DNA of 32,862 nucleotides from GCA-002841655 sp964446775 (GTDB taxonomy: Bacteria > Patescibacteriota > Patescibacteriia > Patescibacteriales > UBA12465). Where the stretch lies: contig CAYURA010000007.1 of assembly GCA_964446775.1 (NCBI GenBank), positions 1 through 32,862 on the forward strand, given 5' to 3'. The notes below the pieces were generated by a model. The model was not told the origin of the DNA, made no database searches, and worked only from the letters and a program-made list of their open reading frames with translations. The position numbers and the translations under genes were made by a program. Shown here one piece after another: positions 7,422-15,228 of this stretch. The stretch's first letter is position 1. Each line of letters opens with the position of its first letter.

Positions 7422-7895
7422 ATGAAAGGTAAAACAATATTAATATATCTACTCTTGTTTATAGCTATCACCTTTGCTACTTATGTAGTGACAGTAAATT
7501 CAGAAACCACTAAAGTAGCGGCTCAGGATAATAAATTAGTTGACATCCAAATAAATGAAACTGCAGATAGGCTAGAAGTATATTATTTTCATCGAACTCA
7601 GCGCTGTTCAACTTGCTTAGCGATTGGTCGTTATACTAAAGAAATAATACAAGAAAAATTTAGTGATCAAGCTAGTGAGGGGATGATTGATTTCAGAGAA
7701 ATAAATATTGATTTAGTTGAAAATGCAGAAATTGTCAGTAAATATCGAGCGACTGGTCAATCTTTATATATCAACGCAGTTAAAGATGGTAAAGATAATA
7801 TTAATCAGGATATTAAAATTTGGCGCCTGGTAAGAAGTGAAGGCCAATTTAAAGATTACTTAGCTAGTAGAATAAATAGTTTACTTACAGAATAG
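7422..7895 (+). CDS. Membrane-anchored protein with thioredoxin-like CxxC (ArsF-like)
   Basis: Starting at ATG 7422, chosen over an upstream TTG that would overlap the previous gene, the 157-residue protein has an N-terminal hydrophobic segment (about residues 5-24, signal anchor). The rest is extracytoplasmic and centres on YYFHRTQRCSTC (C62/C65), with a thioredoxin-like pattern of alternating strands and helices. This is the pattern of proteins found between the small thioredoxin and the permease in arsEFG-like gene sets. Spacing is 17 bp after the thioredoxin and 2 bp before the permease. It probably works as the extracytoplasmic redox partner. The biochemical role of the family is not established. 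Confidence 0.7.
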   Translation: MKGKTILIYLLLFIAITFATYVVTVNSETTKVAAQDNKLVDIQINETADRLEVYYFHRTQRCSTCLAIGRYTKEIIQEKFSDQASEGMIDFREINIDLVENAEIVSKYRATGQSLYINAVKDGKDNINQDIKIWRLVRSEGQFKDYLASRINSLLTE

Positions 7896-7897
7896 TT

Positions 7898-8617
7898 ATG
7901 GAGATGATTAATTTGTTGATTGATAATTACAATATACCTATCTTAACAGCTTTTTTGCTAGGGATTTTAAGTTCAATTAGTCCATGCACCTTAGCAACTA
8001 ATATTGGGGCTGTTGCCTACATCAGTAAGGATTTTAAATCAGCAAGTAAAATTGTGCTAAATGGACTGATTTATACTATAGGTAGAGGGCTAAGTTATGC
8101 CTTGCTTGGAATTTTAGTATATTTAGGTGTTTCACTTTTTTCAATTTCTAATATTTTTCAAGCTTGGGCCAGTTTATTATTGGGACCTATTTTTATTATT
8201 TTAGCTTTGATCATGTTTGGAGTGTTCAAGCTCAGGTTTAATATTAGTGGTGGAAAAATTGAAGTTTTTAAGCAATATTTAAGTCGGCAAGGATACCTGG
8301 GAACTTTATTATTAGGAATGATTTTGGCACTGGCTTTTTGTCCATATAGTGGCGTATTATTTTTTGCCGCTTTAATGCCATTAGCGCTACAGTCCAGTGG
8401 AGGCTTCTTTTTATTCTTTATGTTTGCACTAGGAACTGGTTTACCAGTTATCATTTTTTCTTTTATTATCGCTTTTAGTGTACGCCGAGTTGGACAAGTT
8501 TTTAATGTTCTGCAAAAAATTGAGAAGTCTGGTCGGATTATAGTAGCCTTAATTTTTTTATTAGTTGGTCTATATTATTTACAATTTTTAATAAAATATT
8601 TATATAATTTAATTTAA
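7898..8617 (+). CDS. CcdA/DsbD-like membrane protein (ArsG-type permease)
   Basis: A 239-residue polytopic protein with about six membrane helices. Near the start is SSISPCTLATNIGAVAYIS (C30), and a second half-motif ALAFCPYSG (C148) occurs in the fourth-helix region. This is the two-cysteine arrangement by which CcdA/DsbD proteins move thiol electrons across the membrane. The SPCxLATN form resembles the ArsG-type permeases reported with aromatic arsenical resistance genes. It sits 2 bp after the extracytoplasmic CxxC protein and 5 bp before a cupin. Either transmembrane thiol transfer or export of a thiol-reactive compound would fit; the sequence does not decide. Confidence 0.85.
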   Translation: MEMINLLIDNYNIPILTAFLLGILSSISPCTLATNIGAVAYISKDFKSASKIVLNGLIYTIGRGLSYALLGILVYLGVSLFSISNIFQAWASLLLGPIFIILALIMFGVFKLRFNISGGKIEVFKQYLSRQGYLGTLLLGMILALAFCPYSGVLFFAALMPLALQSSGGFFLFFMFALGTGLPVIIFSFIIAFSVRRVGQVFNVLQKIEKSGRIIVALIFLLVGLYYLQFLIKYLYNLI

Positions 8618-8622
8618 ATTTT

Positions 8623-8943
8623 ATGCTTAAAATAAACGCTGCTGAAGTTTATCAATTTACTGATATGGTAGAATATCAAAATGGTTCAGTTGTTAGTCGT
8701 GAAATAATTAAACAAGATTCAGGCAATATAACTATTTTTGCCTTTGACGCTGGTCAAGGATTAAGTGAACATAAAGCTCCTTTTGACGCTCTGGTATATA
8801 TTTTAGACGGACAAGCTGGCATTACAATTGATGGCGATTTGCATTCTGTTAGTAAAGGAGAGATAATTATTTTACCAGCTAATATTGCTCACGCGCTTCA
8901 GGCCAAAGAGCAATTTAAAATGGCTTTAATTATGATACGCTAA
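8623..8943 (+). CDS. Small cupin protein
   Basis: A single cupin_2 beta-barrel of 106 residues. The first cupin motif is GLSEHKAPFDALVYILDG (H50, with D55 where His or Asp is usual). The second is KGEIIILPANIAHALQA (H90). These residues could bind one divalent metal. Such minimal cupins often recur in redox and metal-stress operons without a known substrate. It follows the CcdA-like permease by 5 bp and precedes the MacB-type permease by 27 bp, so it belongs to the same transcript. Confidence 0.9.
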   Translation: MLKINAAEVYQFTDMVEYQNGSVVSREIIKQDSGNITIFAFDAGQGLSEHKAPFDALVYILDGQAGITIDGDLHSVSKGEIIILPANIAHALQAKEQFKMALIMIR

Positions 8944-8970
8944 TTTGATTAAGAAATATTCTGATAATCT

Positions 8971-10182
8971 ATGGATATAAAGACAGCTTTCTTTTTAGCC
9001 TTAAATTCAATAAAAAGAGGGAATAAAGGGACATTAATCATGACCATCCTTATTATGACTTTGGCTTATGTCAATTTAGTTTTTGTATCGTCAATTTTTG
9101 GAGGCATTGTGGAATCTATTAATCAACAGTCAATTGATTATCAATATGCTAATATTGTGATTGAGCCAGCCTTAGATGATCGTTATATTGATAATAAAGA
9201 AGCAATGGACTTGATTGATAGTATACCAGGTGTCGTTGGGTCCTCACGCCATTATATTGATAACCCAGTAATTGACTATGATGAGTTTCGTGATGGCAAG
9301 GGAGTAAAAAGTGGCCGTTGGGTCCTTAAATCAATTGTGCCTGAGGACGAAAAAAAGGTTACTAATATTTATCAGGCTGTGATTGAGGGTTCATATTTAG
9401 ATGAAAAAGACACTAATCAAATACTGATTGGTAAAGAGGTGGCTGGTGGCCACGGTGGAGACCTCGACCATTTAAGTTTAGGAGTCTCTGTAGGTGGTAA
9501 GATTTATGTTAATTATCGTAACGGCATTAGAAGGCAGTATGAGGTAAAAGGCATATTTAGTACAAAAAGTACGGCCATTGACCAAACCGTATTTGTGACT
9601 AAGAAAGAAATGGAGTCAGTGTTGAAAATTAGTAATCAAGCTTCTGAAATATTAGTTAAGACGCAAGACATTGGTAATGAAAATATATATATTGAAGAAA
9701 TAAGAAGTTTGGGTTTTAAAAATGAAGACATAAAGAAATGGAATGATTTAATGGGTTTTACCTCAGGCGCTAGCAGTAGTTTTAATATGATTAGCATTAT
9801 TTTAGGTGTGATTGGCACCTTTGTAGCTGGAATTACCATTTTTATTATCATTTTTGTTAGCGTGGTTAATAAAAGAAAGCAAATTGGTATTTTGAAGGCA
9901 ATTGGCATGACTCGGGGCACTATTGTTCTACATTTTGTTATCCAAGCGTTGTTTTATGCTATTTTAGGTATTATTATTGGTATTTCCATCATCTTATTCG
10001 CTATCCGTCCTTATTTTTTATCTAACCCACTTGATTTTCCGGTTGGTTGGGTGTCCCTAAAAGTTACCTTTAATATTATTAGAGTTAGTAATATTAGTTT
10101 AATGGTAGCAGCTCTAATTGGTGGCTTTTTTCCTGCTTATCGGGGAGCCAAAGAAAGCATTTTAAAATCAATTTGGGGCTAG
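8971..10182 (+). CDS. MacB/FtsX-family ABC transporter permease
   Basis: A 403-residue membrane protein with the four-helix FtsX/MacB layout: helix 1 at about 20-42, a large extracytoplasmic domain (about 45-265), then three helices (about 270-297, 318-342, 372-394). The cytoplasmic KRKQIGILKAIGMTRGTIV segment after helix 2 is the signature coupling region for LolD-type ATPases. The ATPase gene follows after 20 bp. Family members move lipoproteins or extract molecules by mechanotransmission rather than classic transport. With the thioredoxin/CcdA-like genes just upstream, an envelope-stress or extrusion role is plausible but unproven. Confidence 0.9.
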   Translation: MDIKTAFFLALNSIKRGNKGTLIMTILIMTLAYVNLVFVSSIFGGIVESINQQSIDYQYANIVIEPALDDRYIDNKEAMDLIDSIPGVVGSSRHYIDNPVIDYDEFRDGKGVKSGRWVLKSIVPEDEKKVTNIYQAVIEGSYLDEKDTNQILIGKEVAGGHGGDLDHLSLGVSVGGKIYVNYRNGIRRQYEVKGIFSTKSTAIDQTVFVTKKEMESVLKISNQASEILVKTQDIGNENIYIEEIRSLGFKNEDIKKWNDLMGFTSGASSSFNMISIILGVIGTFVAGITIFIIIFVSVVNKRKQIGILKAIGMTRGTIVLHFVIQALFYAILGIIIGISIILFAIRPYFLSNPLDFPVGWVSLKVTFNIIRVSNISLMVAALIGGFFPAYRGAKESILKSIWG

Positions 10183-10202
10183 TTTCTAATAATTTTGGGC
10201 TT

Positions 10203-10883
10203 ATGATTATTGAGGTAAAAAATTTAAAAAAAACCTATCAAGGGCGCGTGCCCACCCATGCTCTTAAAAGCATTAATTTTGGCGTGAAGAAGGGAGAATT
10301 TATTGCACTAATGGGCCGCAGCGGCTCTGGTAAGTCCACTCTTTTACACCAATTAGGCCTATTAGACTCTCCTAGTAGCGGTGATATCGTTATTGCTGGT
10401 CACAGTGTGATCCCTTTGTCTGAAAAAGAAAAAGCTCGATTTCGTTTAGAGAAATTGGGCTATGTTTTTCAAGCTTATGCGCTTTTACCAGAATTAACTG
10501 CCCTAGAATCTGTTTACCTACCATTAATGTTACTGGGCTACAAAAAGAAAGATTATCTTAAAAAAGCCACAGAAATTTTAGATAGAGTTGGTTTAGGTGA
10601 TAGACTAGAACATTTGCCCAAAGAAATGTCAGGTGGTGAACAACAACGAGTCGCCATTGCTAGGGCTTTAGTTAATGAGCCGTTGATACTTTTTGCTGAT
10701 GAACCAACTGCAAATTTAGATACTGAGTCATCCGTAGTTATTTTAAAACTATTTAAAGAGCTTAATCAGAAGATTGGGCAAACTATTATTATGGTCACTC
10801 ATGAACCAGATGATAAGAAATATGTTGATCGAGTGATATACCTAAAAGATGGCGTTATTCAAGATGAGGATGATAAGAAATAG
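10203..10883 (+). CDS. LolD/MacB-type ABC transporter ATP-binding protein
   Basis: The ATPase partner of the preceding permease. The ATG at 10203 is preferred over an upstream TTG at 10173, because MIIEVKNLKKTYQG is the normal family opening; this gives 226 residues. Walker A is GRSGSGKST (38-46), the Q-loop region is YVFQAYALLPELTALE, the signature is MSGGE, Walker B is LILFADEPTANLD and the switch is THEPD. All catalytic residues are intact. It is the last gene before a strong terminator and ends the operon that begins with ArsR. Confidence 0.95.
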   Translation: MIIEVKNLKKTYQGRVPTHALKSINFGVKKGEFIALMGRSGSGKSTLLHQLGLLDSPSSGDIVIAGHSVIPLSEKEKARFRLEKLGYVFQAYALLPELTALESVYLPLMLLGYKKKDYLKKATEILDRVGLGDRLEHLPKEMSGGEQQRVAIARALVNEPLILFADEPTANLDTESSVVILKLFKELNQKIGQTIIMVTHEPDDKKYVDRVIYLKDGVIQDEDDKK

Positions 10884-10905
10884 ACTATTTTTGCGCTTTG
10901 TATTT

Positions 10906-10933
10906 AAACAGACATTAAGCTGTCTGTTTTTTT
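10906..10933 (+). terminator. Rho-independent terminator ending the ArsR operon
   Basis: Perfect 8-bp arms AAACAGAC (10906-10913) and GTCTGTTT (10922-10929) surround an 8-nt loop and continue into a run of T residues to 10933. It lies 22 bp after the ATPase stop. Confidence 0.85.
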
Positions 10934-10956
10934 GTAGAAAGATCAGTGCGTAAATG

Positions 10957-10965
10957 TGATATAAT
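10957..10965 (+). promoter_or_regulatory. Extended -10 promoter for the DUF2779 gene
   Basis: TGATATAAT is a perfect extended -10 element (TGnTATAAT) 18 bp before the start codon at 10984, just after the terminator. No good -35 is present at normal spacing, as is common for extended -10 promoters. The transcript leader would be about 12 nt. Confidence 0.55.
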
Positions 10966-10983
10966 TAGACTAAGTAAAAACGT

Positions 10984-12486
10984 ATGAAATATATTAGTAA
11001 AACAAGTTATTTAGATTATTTAGTTTGTCCAAAAAATGCTTGGCTAAAATTACATCGGCCGGACTTGGCTGGTATGTTTGACTTATCTGACTTTGATAAA
11101 TCATTAACTATCAAGGGCAATATAGTTGAGCTCTGGGCACGTGAGTTATTCCCCCAAGGCCATTTGCTTTCAGAGTTCGCTGAGCCCGCCTTGGAAGAGA
11201 CGAAACGATTAATCAGCATAAATGAATCAGTTATTTTCCAACCTGCTTTTCTCAAAGATGACTTTTTAGTGCGGAATGACATTTTAGAATATGATAAAAA
11301 AAATGGTGGCTGGAATCTATACGAAATTAAGGCGATCAATAGCTGGGAGGAAAATGATCAAGAAATTGATTATATTGAAGATCTTAGTTTTCAGTCTATA
11401 GTTTTACAAGATTCAGATATTAAAATTAATCATAGTTTTTTGATTTATTTGAATAAAGATTATATCAGGGCCGGTGAGGTCAATGTTCATGATCTGTTTA
11501 TTATTGAGGATCTCAGTTCACAAATTTTGGCAAGAGAATTATCAACTCGTAAAAAGATGAGGCAAGCTAGTAAGGAGTTGCTCCAGGGAGATGAACAGAT
11601 GCTTGAATGCCAATGCTTATATTTGCCTAGAAGTAAACATTGTGCCACTTTTAATTATTCTCACCCAGACGTGCCTCAATACTCGGTACATGATCTTAGT
11701 CGGATAGGGTCTAGTAAGACAAAATTAATTGAATTAATTGATTCAGGCATTATTGACATAAATGATATTCCAGCTCATTTTAAGTTGTCTAATATCCAGA
11801 GGAATCAAGTTGATGTTTATCAAAGTAAAATGCCAATTATCAATCGTTCAGCGATAAAAAATGACTTAGACTCATTGAAATATCCTTTATATTTTTTTGA
11901 TTATGAAAGTTACCCAGCAGCTATTCCTTTATTTAAAGGTTTTAGACCCTATCAGCAAATTCCTTTTCAGTTCTCTTTAGATATTTTAGACAAGGTTGAT
12001 GGAGATTTAAGACATCATGAATATTTACATCTTACCGCTGATGATCCTAGTGTTGATATTACTAAAGCCCTTAAAAAATGGATTTTAAACGATGGGAGCA
12101 TTATTGTTTGGCATAAAAGTTTCGAACAGAGCAGGAACCTTGAGTTAGCAGAAAGACTTCCCAATGAAGCTAGTTTTCTCAATGGGCTAAATGAAAGAAT
12201 TTATGATTTAAAAGATATTTTCCAAAAACAGTTTTATGTCGATGAAAGATTTAAAGGTAGTGTGTCAATAAAAAAAGTTATATCTGTTTTAGTGCCTAGC
12301 TTAAGTTATCAAGATTTGGAGATTAAAGAAGGTGGAACGGCGATGGAGGAATGGTATGAAAAGATATTTAAGGCGAAATCTGATAAAGATAAAATAGTAG
12401 TGGCGACACAACTCTTAAAATATTGTGCTTTAGATACTTACGCAATGTATGCTATTTGGCGGGTCTTGAGAGATTTAGATGGCTAA
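10984..12486 (+). CDS. DUF2779 protein with RecB-like and DEDD-like nuclease regions
   Basis: A 500-residue protein with two nuclease-like parts. The N-terminal half resembles the Cas4/RecB (PD-(D/E)xK) group: C15 in LVCPKNAW, then VRNDILEYD and LYEIKA (D99, E114, K116). Three further cysteines (C209, C211, C220) could complete an Fe-S site with C15. The C-terminal half is DUF2779, with FFDYES (D306, E308), IIVWHKSFEQSRN, YDLKDIF (D409) and KYCALDT (Y480, D484), a DEDDy exonuclease-like pattern. It stands alone with its own promoter. A DNA-processing or repair role is likely; the residue assignments are mine by pattern, and no substrate is known. Confidence 0.85.
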   Translation: MKYISKTSYLDYLVCPKNAWLKLHRPDLAGMFDLSDFDKSLTIKGNIVELWARELFPQGHLLSEFAEPALEETKRLISINESVIFQPAFLKDDFLVRNDILEYDKKNGGWNLYEIKAINSWEENDQEIDYIEDLSFQSIVLQDSDIKINHSFLIYLNKDYIRAGEVNVHDLFIIEDLSSQILARELSTRKKMRQASKELLQGDEQMLECQCLYLPRSKHCATFNYSHPDVPQYSVHDLSRIGSSKTKLIELIDSGIIDINDIPAHFKLSNIQRNQVDVYQSKMPIINRSAIKNDLDSLKYPLYFFDYESYPAAIPLFKGFRPYQQIPFQFSLDILDKVDGDLRHHEYLHLTADDPSVDITKALKKWILNDGSIIVWHKSFEQSRNLELAERLPNEASFLNGLNERIYDLKDIFQKQFYVDERFKGSVSIKKVISVLVPSLSYQDLEIKEGGTAMEEWYEKIFKAKSDKDKIVVATQLLKYCALDTYAMYAIWRVLRDLDG

Positions 12487-12582
12487 AAATACAATATTAA
12501 AATTAAGCGATTATAAATAGTATCTTGAATGAAAGTTAGTGTTTATTAATGCTAAAAAAGTTCATAATGTGGTATTTGGATG

Positions 12583-12588
12583 TATAAT
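12583..12588 (+). promoter_or_regulatory. Possible -10 box for the FISUMP gene
   Basis: TATAAT (12583-12588) lies 50 bp before the start codon at 12639. A weak -35 candidate, TTCATA (12561-12566), is 16 bp upstream. The call rests mainly on the perfect -10. Confidence 0.35.
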
Positions 12589-12638
12589 TAAAGCAGGTTT
12601 AGGATCTTAGTCATTGCTATATTAATTAAATAAATTAT

Positions 12639-14159
12639 ATGTTAAAAGTTTTTAAAAAATTATTTATTGCAAGCATCTTCATGGTAGTTGTAATTAGTTT
12701 TAGTCTCTTTGCCAATAATACCGAAGCCTCTTTGATAGATAGCTTATCAGGGCGTATTCTCCTACAAGTTGAGGATAATGGTGAAGCTTGGTATCTTCAT
12801 CCAGTTAATAATAAAAGATATTTTTTAGGGCGCCCAGCTGATGCTTTTAGGGTTATGCGTGAACAGGGCATAGGTATTTATAATTATAATTTATCGAAAA
12901 TCGAGGTATCTCTTGATAATCTCTCTGGGCTTGATAGTGACACTGATGGCTTGCCTGATAGTTTAGAGATTGCCCTTGGCACCTTATTAAATAATAGCGA
13001 TACTGACGGAGATGGTTTCAGTGACTTCAACGAACTTCTGACTGGCTACAATCCTTTGGGTGTTAATAAGCTGAGTTATGATCAAAATTTTTCTAAAGCT
13101 CAGGCAGGAAAAATTTTTTTACAAGTAGAAAAGAATGGGGAGGCTTGGTATGTTAATCCAGTTAATAATAAAAGATATTTTTTAGGGCGTCCAGCTGATG
13201 CTTTTTCAATAATGAGACGATTGGGATTAGGCATAACTAATGCAAATTTAGCAAAAATACCTGTTTTTTCTAGTTTGAAACCTTTGGCGGTAGAATGTAG
13301 TTCTTGGGCATACTCTGATTGGGGTGATTGTTTAGCAAATGGGCAAAAAACAAGGTCAATAATTTCTTCTTTTCCAGCTGGCTGTATGGGTGGAAAACCT
13401 ATTTTAAGTGGAGCTTGTGCCTCAGGCTCTAAAGATTTTGTTTGCGGTGATTCAATTTTTTATGAAGGGCAAGAATATCCTAGTACTAAAATAGGTGATC
13501 AGTGTTGGTTAGCCCGGAACCTGAATGTGGGCACTATGATTAACAATACAGAACAACAGAGTAATAATAATATTATCGAAAAATATTGTGGTCAAAATGA
13601 TAAGGCTAATTGTGATATTTTTGGTGGCTTGTACCAGTGGTCAGAGACTGTTCAGTATGATAGTAATGTAACTAATATATCTGGACATTCTTCTTATAAA
13701 AAAGTACAGGGTATTTGTCCTTCAGGTTGGCATATTCCAAGTAATAATGAATGGTCATTTTTAGAGCAGCATCTAGCTACCGATACTTGTGGGTCTAATG
13801 AGCTCGACTGGCAATGTTATCCAACGGGTAAAAGACTTAAATCTAGTAGAACTGCCTTAGGACCAGATGGAGAAAAGGTAGGTATAGCAACAGATGAACA
13901 ACCTAAATGGTATTACGATGCGAATAATTATGGTATTGATGACCTGGGCTTCTCGGCTTTTCCTAATGGCATGACCCGTAATGGAAGAACAGAATTTACC
14001 CCTGGTCATCATGCTTGGTTTTGGTCTTCAACTTCAAATAGCTCAAAGTATGCTTGGTATTTTATTCTAGAGTCTGATAAATCTACTTCATATCGTGCAC
14101 GGGGTAATGATTATTACCAGCGAACTAATGGTCTGGCAGTTAGATGTTTAATGGATTAA
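12639..14159 (+). CDS. Secreted FISUMP-domain surface protein with duplicated module
   Basis: A 506-residue exported protein. A signal peptide (residues 1 to about 31, with KKLF, a hydrophobic stretch, then TEA-S) is followed by a module of about 52 residues (35-88) containing GEAWY, NNKRYFLGRPADAF and a Gly-Ile end. Next comes a calcium-binding type segment with repeated DTDG (99-133), a second copy of the module (153-207), a Cys/Trp region with thrombospondin type 1 flavour (220-260), and a C-terminal FISUMP domain (269-506: IGDQCWLARNLNVG, CPSGWHIP, GLAVRCLMD). No sortase motif or C-terminal anchor is seen. The function is probably attachment or surface interaction; this is inference. Confidence 0.88.
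   Translation: MLKVFKKLFIASIFMVVVISFSLFANNTEASLIDSLSGRILLQVEDNGEAWYLHPVNNKRYFLGRPADAFRVMREQGIGIYNYNLSKIEVSLDNLSGLDSDTDGLPDSLEIALGTLLNNSDTDGDGFSDFNELLTGYNPLGVNKLSYDQNFSKAQAGKIFLQVEKNGEAWYVNPVNNKRYFLGRPADAFSIMRRLGLGITNANLAKIPVFSSLKPLAVECSSWAYSDWGDCLANGQKTRSIISSFPAGCMGGKPILSGACASGSKDFVCGDSIFYEGQEYPSTKIGDQCWLARNLNVGTMINNTEQQSNNNIIEKYCGQNDKANCDIFGGLYQWSETVQYDSNVTNISGHSSYKKVQGICPSGWHIPSNNEWSFLEQHLATDTCGSNELDWQCYPTGKRLKSSRTALGPDGEKVGIATDEQPKWYYDANNYGIDDLGFSAFPNGMTRNGRTEFTPGHHAWFWSSTSNSSKYAWYFILESDKSTSYRARGNDYYQRTNGLAVRCLMD
12799..13207 (+). repeat. Direct DNA repeat within the FISUMP gene
   Basis: The two protein modules share a 34-bp exact DNA match (starting at 12799 and 13156) followed after one mismatch by about 15 more identical bases (ccagctgatgctttt). 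The copies lie 357 bp apart, in the same reading frame (119 codons). Near identity at silent positions indicates recent duplication or gene conversion. Confidence 0.85.
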
Positions 14160-14165
14160 CTAAGA

Positions 14166-14519
14166 ATGTTAGAAAATTTTAATCTTCTAAATATAATTTT
14201 ATCTTCAGACTGGTATTGGCATTTACTAGCAGATTTTATATTATGGGTAATTTTATATTTAATTGAAAAGAAACTTTTGAAAAGAAAATTTCTTAGCAAG
14301 AAGGTTATATTGCAATTATTATTATCGAATTTAATAGATTTTGACCACTTTCTATCTTATCCGGTTTTTTCAACTAATCGTTGTAGTATTAATAATCATA
14401 TATTTCATTCATATTATATGTTGCCGCTTTATTTTATTGGTTTATTCTCTAGATACAAATATTTCTTTATGGGTGTAGGAGTCCACTTGTTAGTAGATTA
14501 TCTAGGTTGCATTTTATAG
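14166..14519 (+). CDS. DUF6122-type small membrane protein
   Basis: A 117-residue membrane protein with about four hydrophobic segments and a strikingly regular set of acidic/His residues: HLLAD (H19, D23), LIDFDHF (D58, D60, H61), NNHIFHS (H78, H81) and HLLVD (H107, D111). The pattern is that of DUF6122 and the YdjM-like predicted membrane-bound metal-dependent hydrolases. Metal binding near the membrane face is likely; the substrate is unknown. It begins 6 bp after the FISUMP gene, so the two are probably co-transcribed. A new promoter follows at once. Confidence 0.75.
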   Translation: MLENFNLLNIILSSDWYWHLLADFILWVILYLIEKKLLKRKFLSKKVILQLLLSNLIDFDHFLSYPVFSTNRCSINNHIFHSYYMLPLYFIGLFSRYKYFFMGVGVHLLVDYLGCIL

Positions 14520-14521
14520 AC

Positions 14522-14550
14522 TTGACATATTATACTTATGGGCATATACT
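14522..14550 (+). promoter_or_regulatory. Sigma-70-type promoter for DUF5320, with overlapping dyads
   Basis: TTGACA (14522-14527), a 17-bp spacer and TATACT (14545-14550): the best -35/-10 pair in the window. The spacer contains TATG-GG-CATA, and TATTAT/ATAATA flank the whole element, so a repressor could bind here. It lies 59 bp before the DUF5320 start. A weak AGACAA/TTGTCT hairpin (14557-14583) followed by T residues sits in the leader. Confidence 0.65.
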
Positions 14551-14608
14551 CATAATAGACAAATAATAAAGGCCGAATTGTCTTTTACAAACATTTAAAT
14601 TATATTAT

Positions 14609-14848
14609 ATGCCGAGAATGGATAGAACGGGCCCAATGGGCCAAGGAGAGATGACCGGGCGAGGTCTTGGTCACTGCCAAAAAAATAATAAAATTTTTGC
14701 TCGTAGATTCCGCTGTAATAGTCTTTTTGGGAGAGCTTTAAAAAAATCTAAAAATCAATTAGAGGTTTTAGAACTTGAGGAAAAATTATTAGTTGAAGAG
14801 CTAGAGTCACTTAGGGAAGAAAAAAAAGCTTTAACTGAACAAAAATAA
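14609..14848 (+). CDS. DUF5320 domain protein
   Basis: A 79-residue protein opening with the Gly/Met-rich DUF5320 hallmark (MPRMDRTGPMGQGEMTGRG, followed by a Cys) and ending in a charged coiled-coil-like helix (about 45-79). Members are widespread beside DUF134 regulators and dinitrogenase iron-molybdenum cofactor-like proteins in anaerobes and CPR bacteria; their function is unknown. Here the DUF134 gene lies 75 bp downstream, matching that association, although no NifX-like gene is in view. It has its own strong promoter. Confidence 0.85.
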   Translation: MPRMDRTGPMGQGEMTGRGLGHCQKNNKIFARRFRCNSLFGRALKKSKNQLEVLELEEKLLVEELESLREEKKALTEQK

Positions 14849-14862
14849 TGCAAGAATATTCG

Positions 14863-14884
14863 ACTCTTTTTTAAGTGGAAGAGT
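14863..14884 (+). terminator. Hairpin after DUF5320, possible partial terminator
   Basis: ACTCTTTT (14863-14870) and GGAAGAGT (14877-14884) form an 8-bp stem with two G-T pairs around a 6-nt loop, followed by ATTATTTT rather than a clean T run. It lies in the DUF5320-DUF134 gap and may only attenuate transcription. Confidence 0.4.
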
Positions 14885-14923
14885 ATTATTTTAAGTGAGT
14901 GATAGGTTTTATTTTTTAAAAAT

Positions 14924-15199
14924 ATGGTTAGGCCAAAACTTTGTCGACAGGTAGAATTTAGTCCTCAAATTAGCTATTTCAAGCCACAAGGGGTTCCTTT
15001 TAGAGATCTTAAGGTGCTTGAGTTGGGGTTAGATGAGCTTGAAGCCTATCGTTTACGCTTTTTAGTGAAATTAGATCAACAAAGAGCTGCCCAAAGAATG
15101 AATATTTCCACTAGCACTTATCAGAGAATACTAAATTCAGCCCATATAAAAATTGCCGATGGCCTGATTAATGGTAAAGCGATAAGAATACTTAAATAG
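14924..15199 (+). CDS. DUF134 family helix-turn-helix protein
   Basis: A 91-residue member of PF02001. Hallmarks in order are RPKLCRQV, ISYFKPQGVPFRDL, LGLDELEAYRLRF and the helix-turn-helix QQRAAQRMNISTSTYQRIL (about residues 52-70), with the usual AxxKIADGLINGKAIRI-like end. Members are predicted DNA-binding proteins resembling sigma-region-4 HTHs. It is 75 bp after DUF5320 and 29 bp before the peroxiredoxin gene. It may regulate this small cluster, perhaps through the dyad in the DUF5320 promoter. That link is inference. Confidence 0.9.
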   Translation: MVRPKLCRQVEFSPQISYFKPQGVPFRDLKVLELGLDELEAYRLRFLVKLDQQRAAQRMNISTSTYQRILNSAHIKIADGLINGKAIRILK

Positions 15200-15228
15200 T
15201 AAAATTTTAATAATTAATTAATAAATTT

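Noticed and set aside
8158..8454. 98-codon antisense frame inside the CcdA/ArsG-like gene
   Set aside because: The + strand protein is well conserved with two functional cysteines; the antisense frame has no recognisable content.
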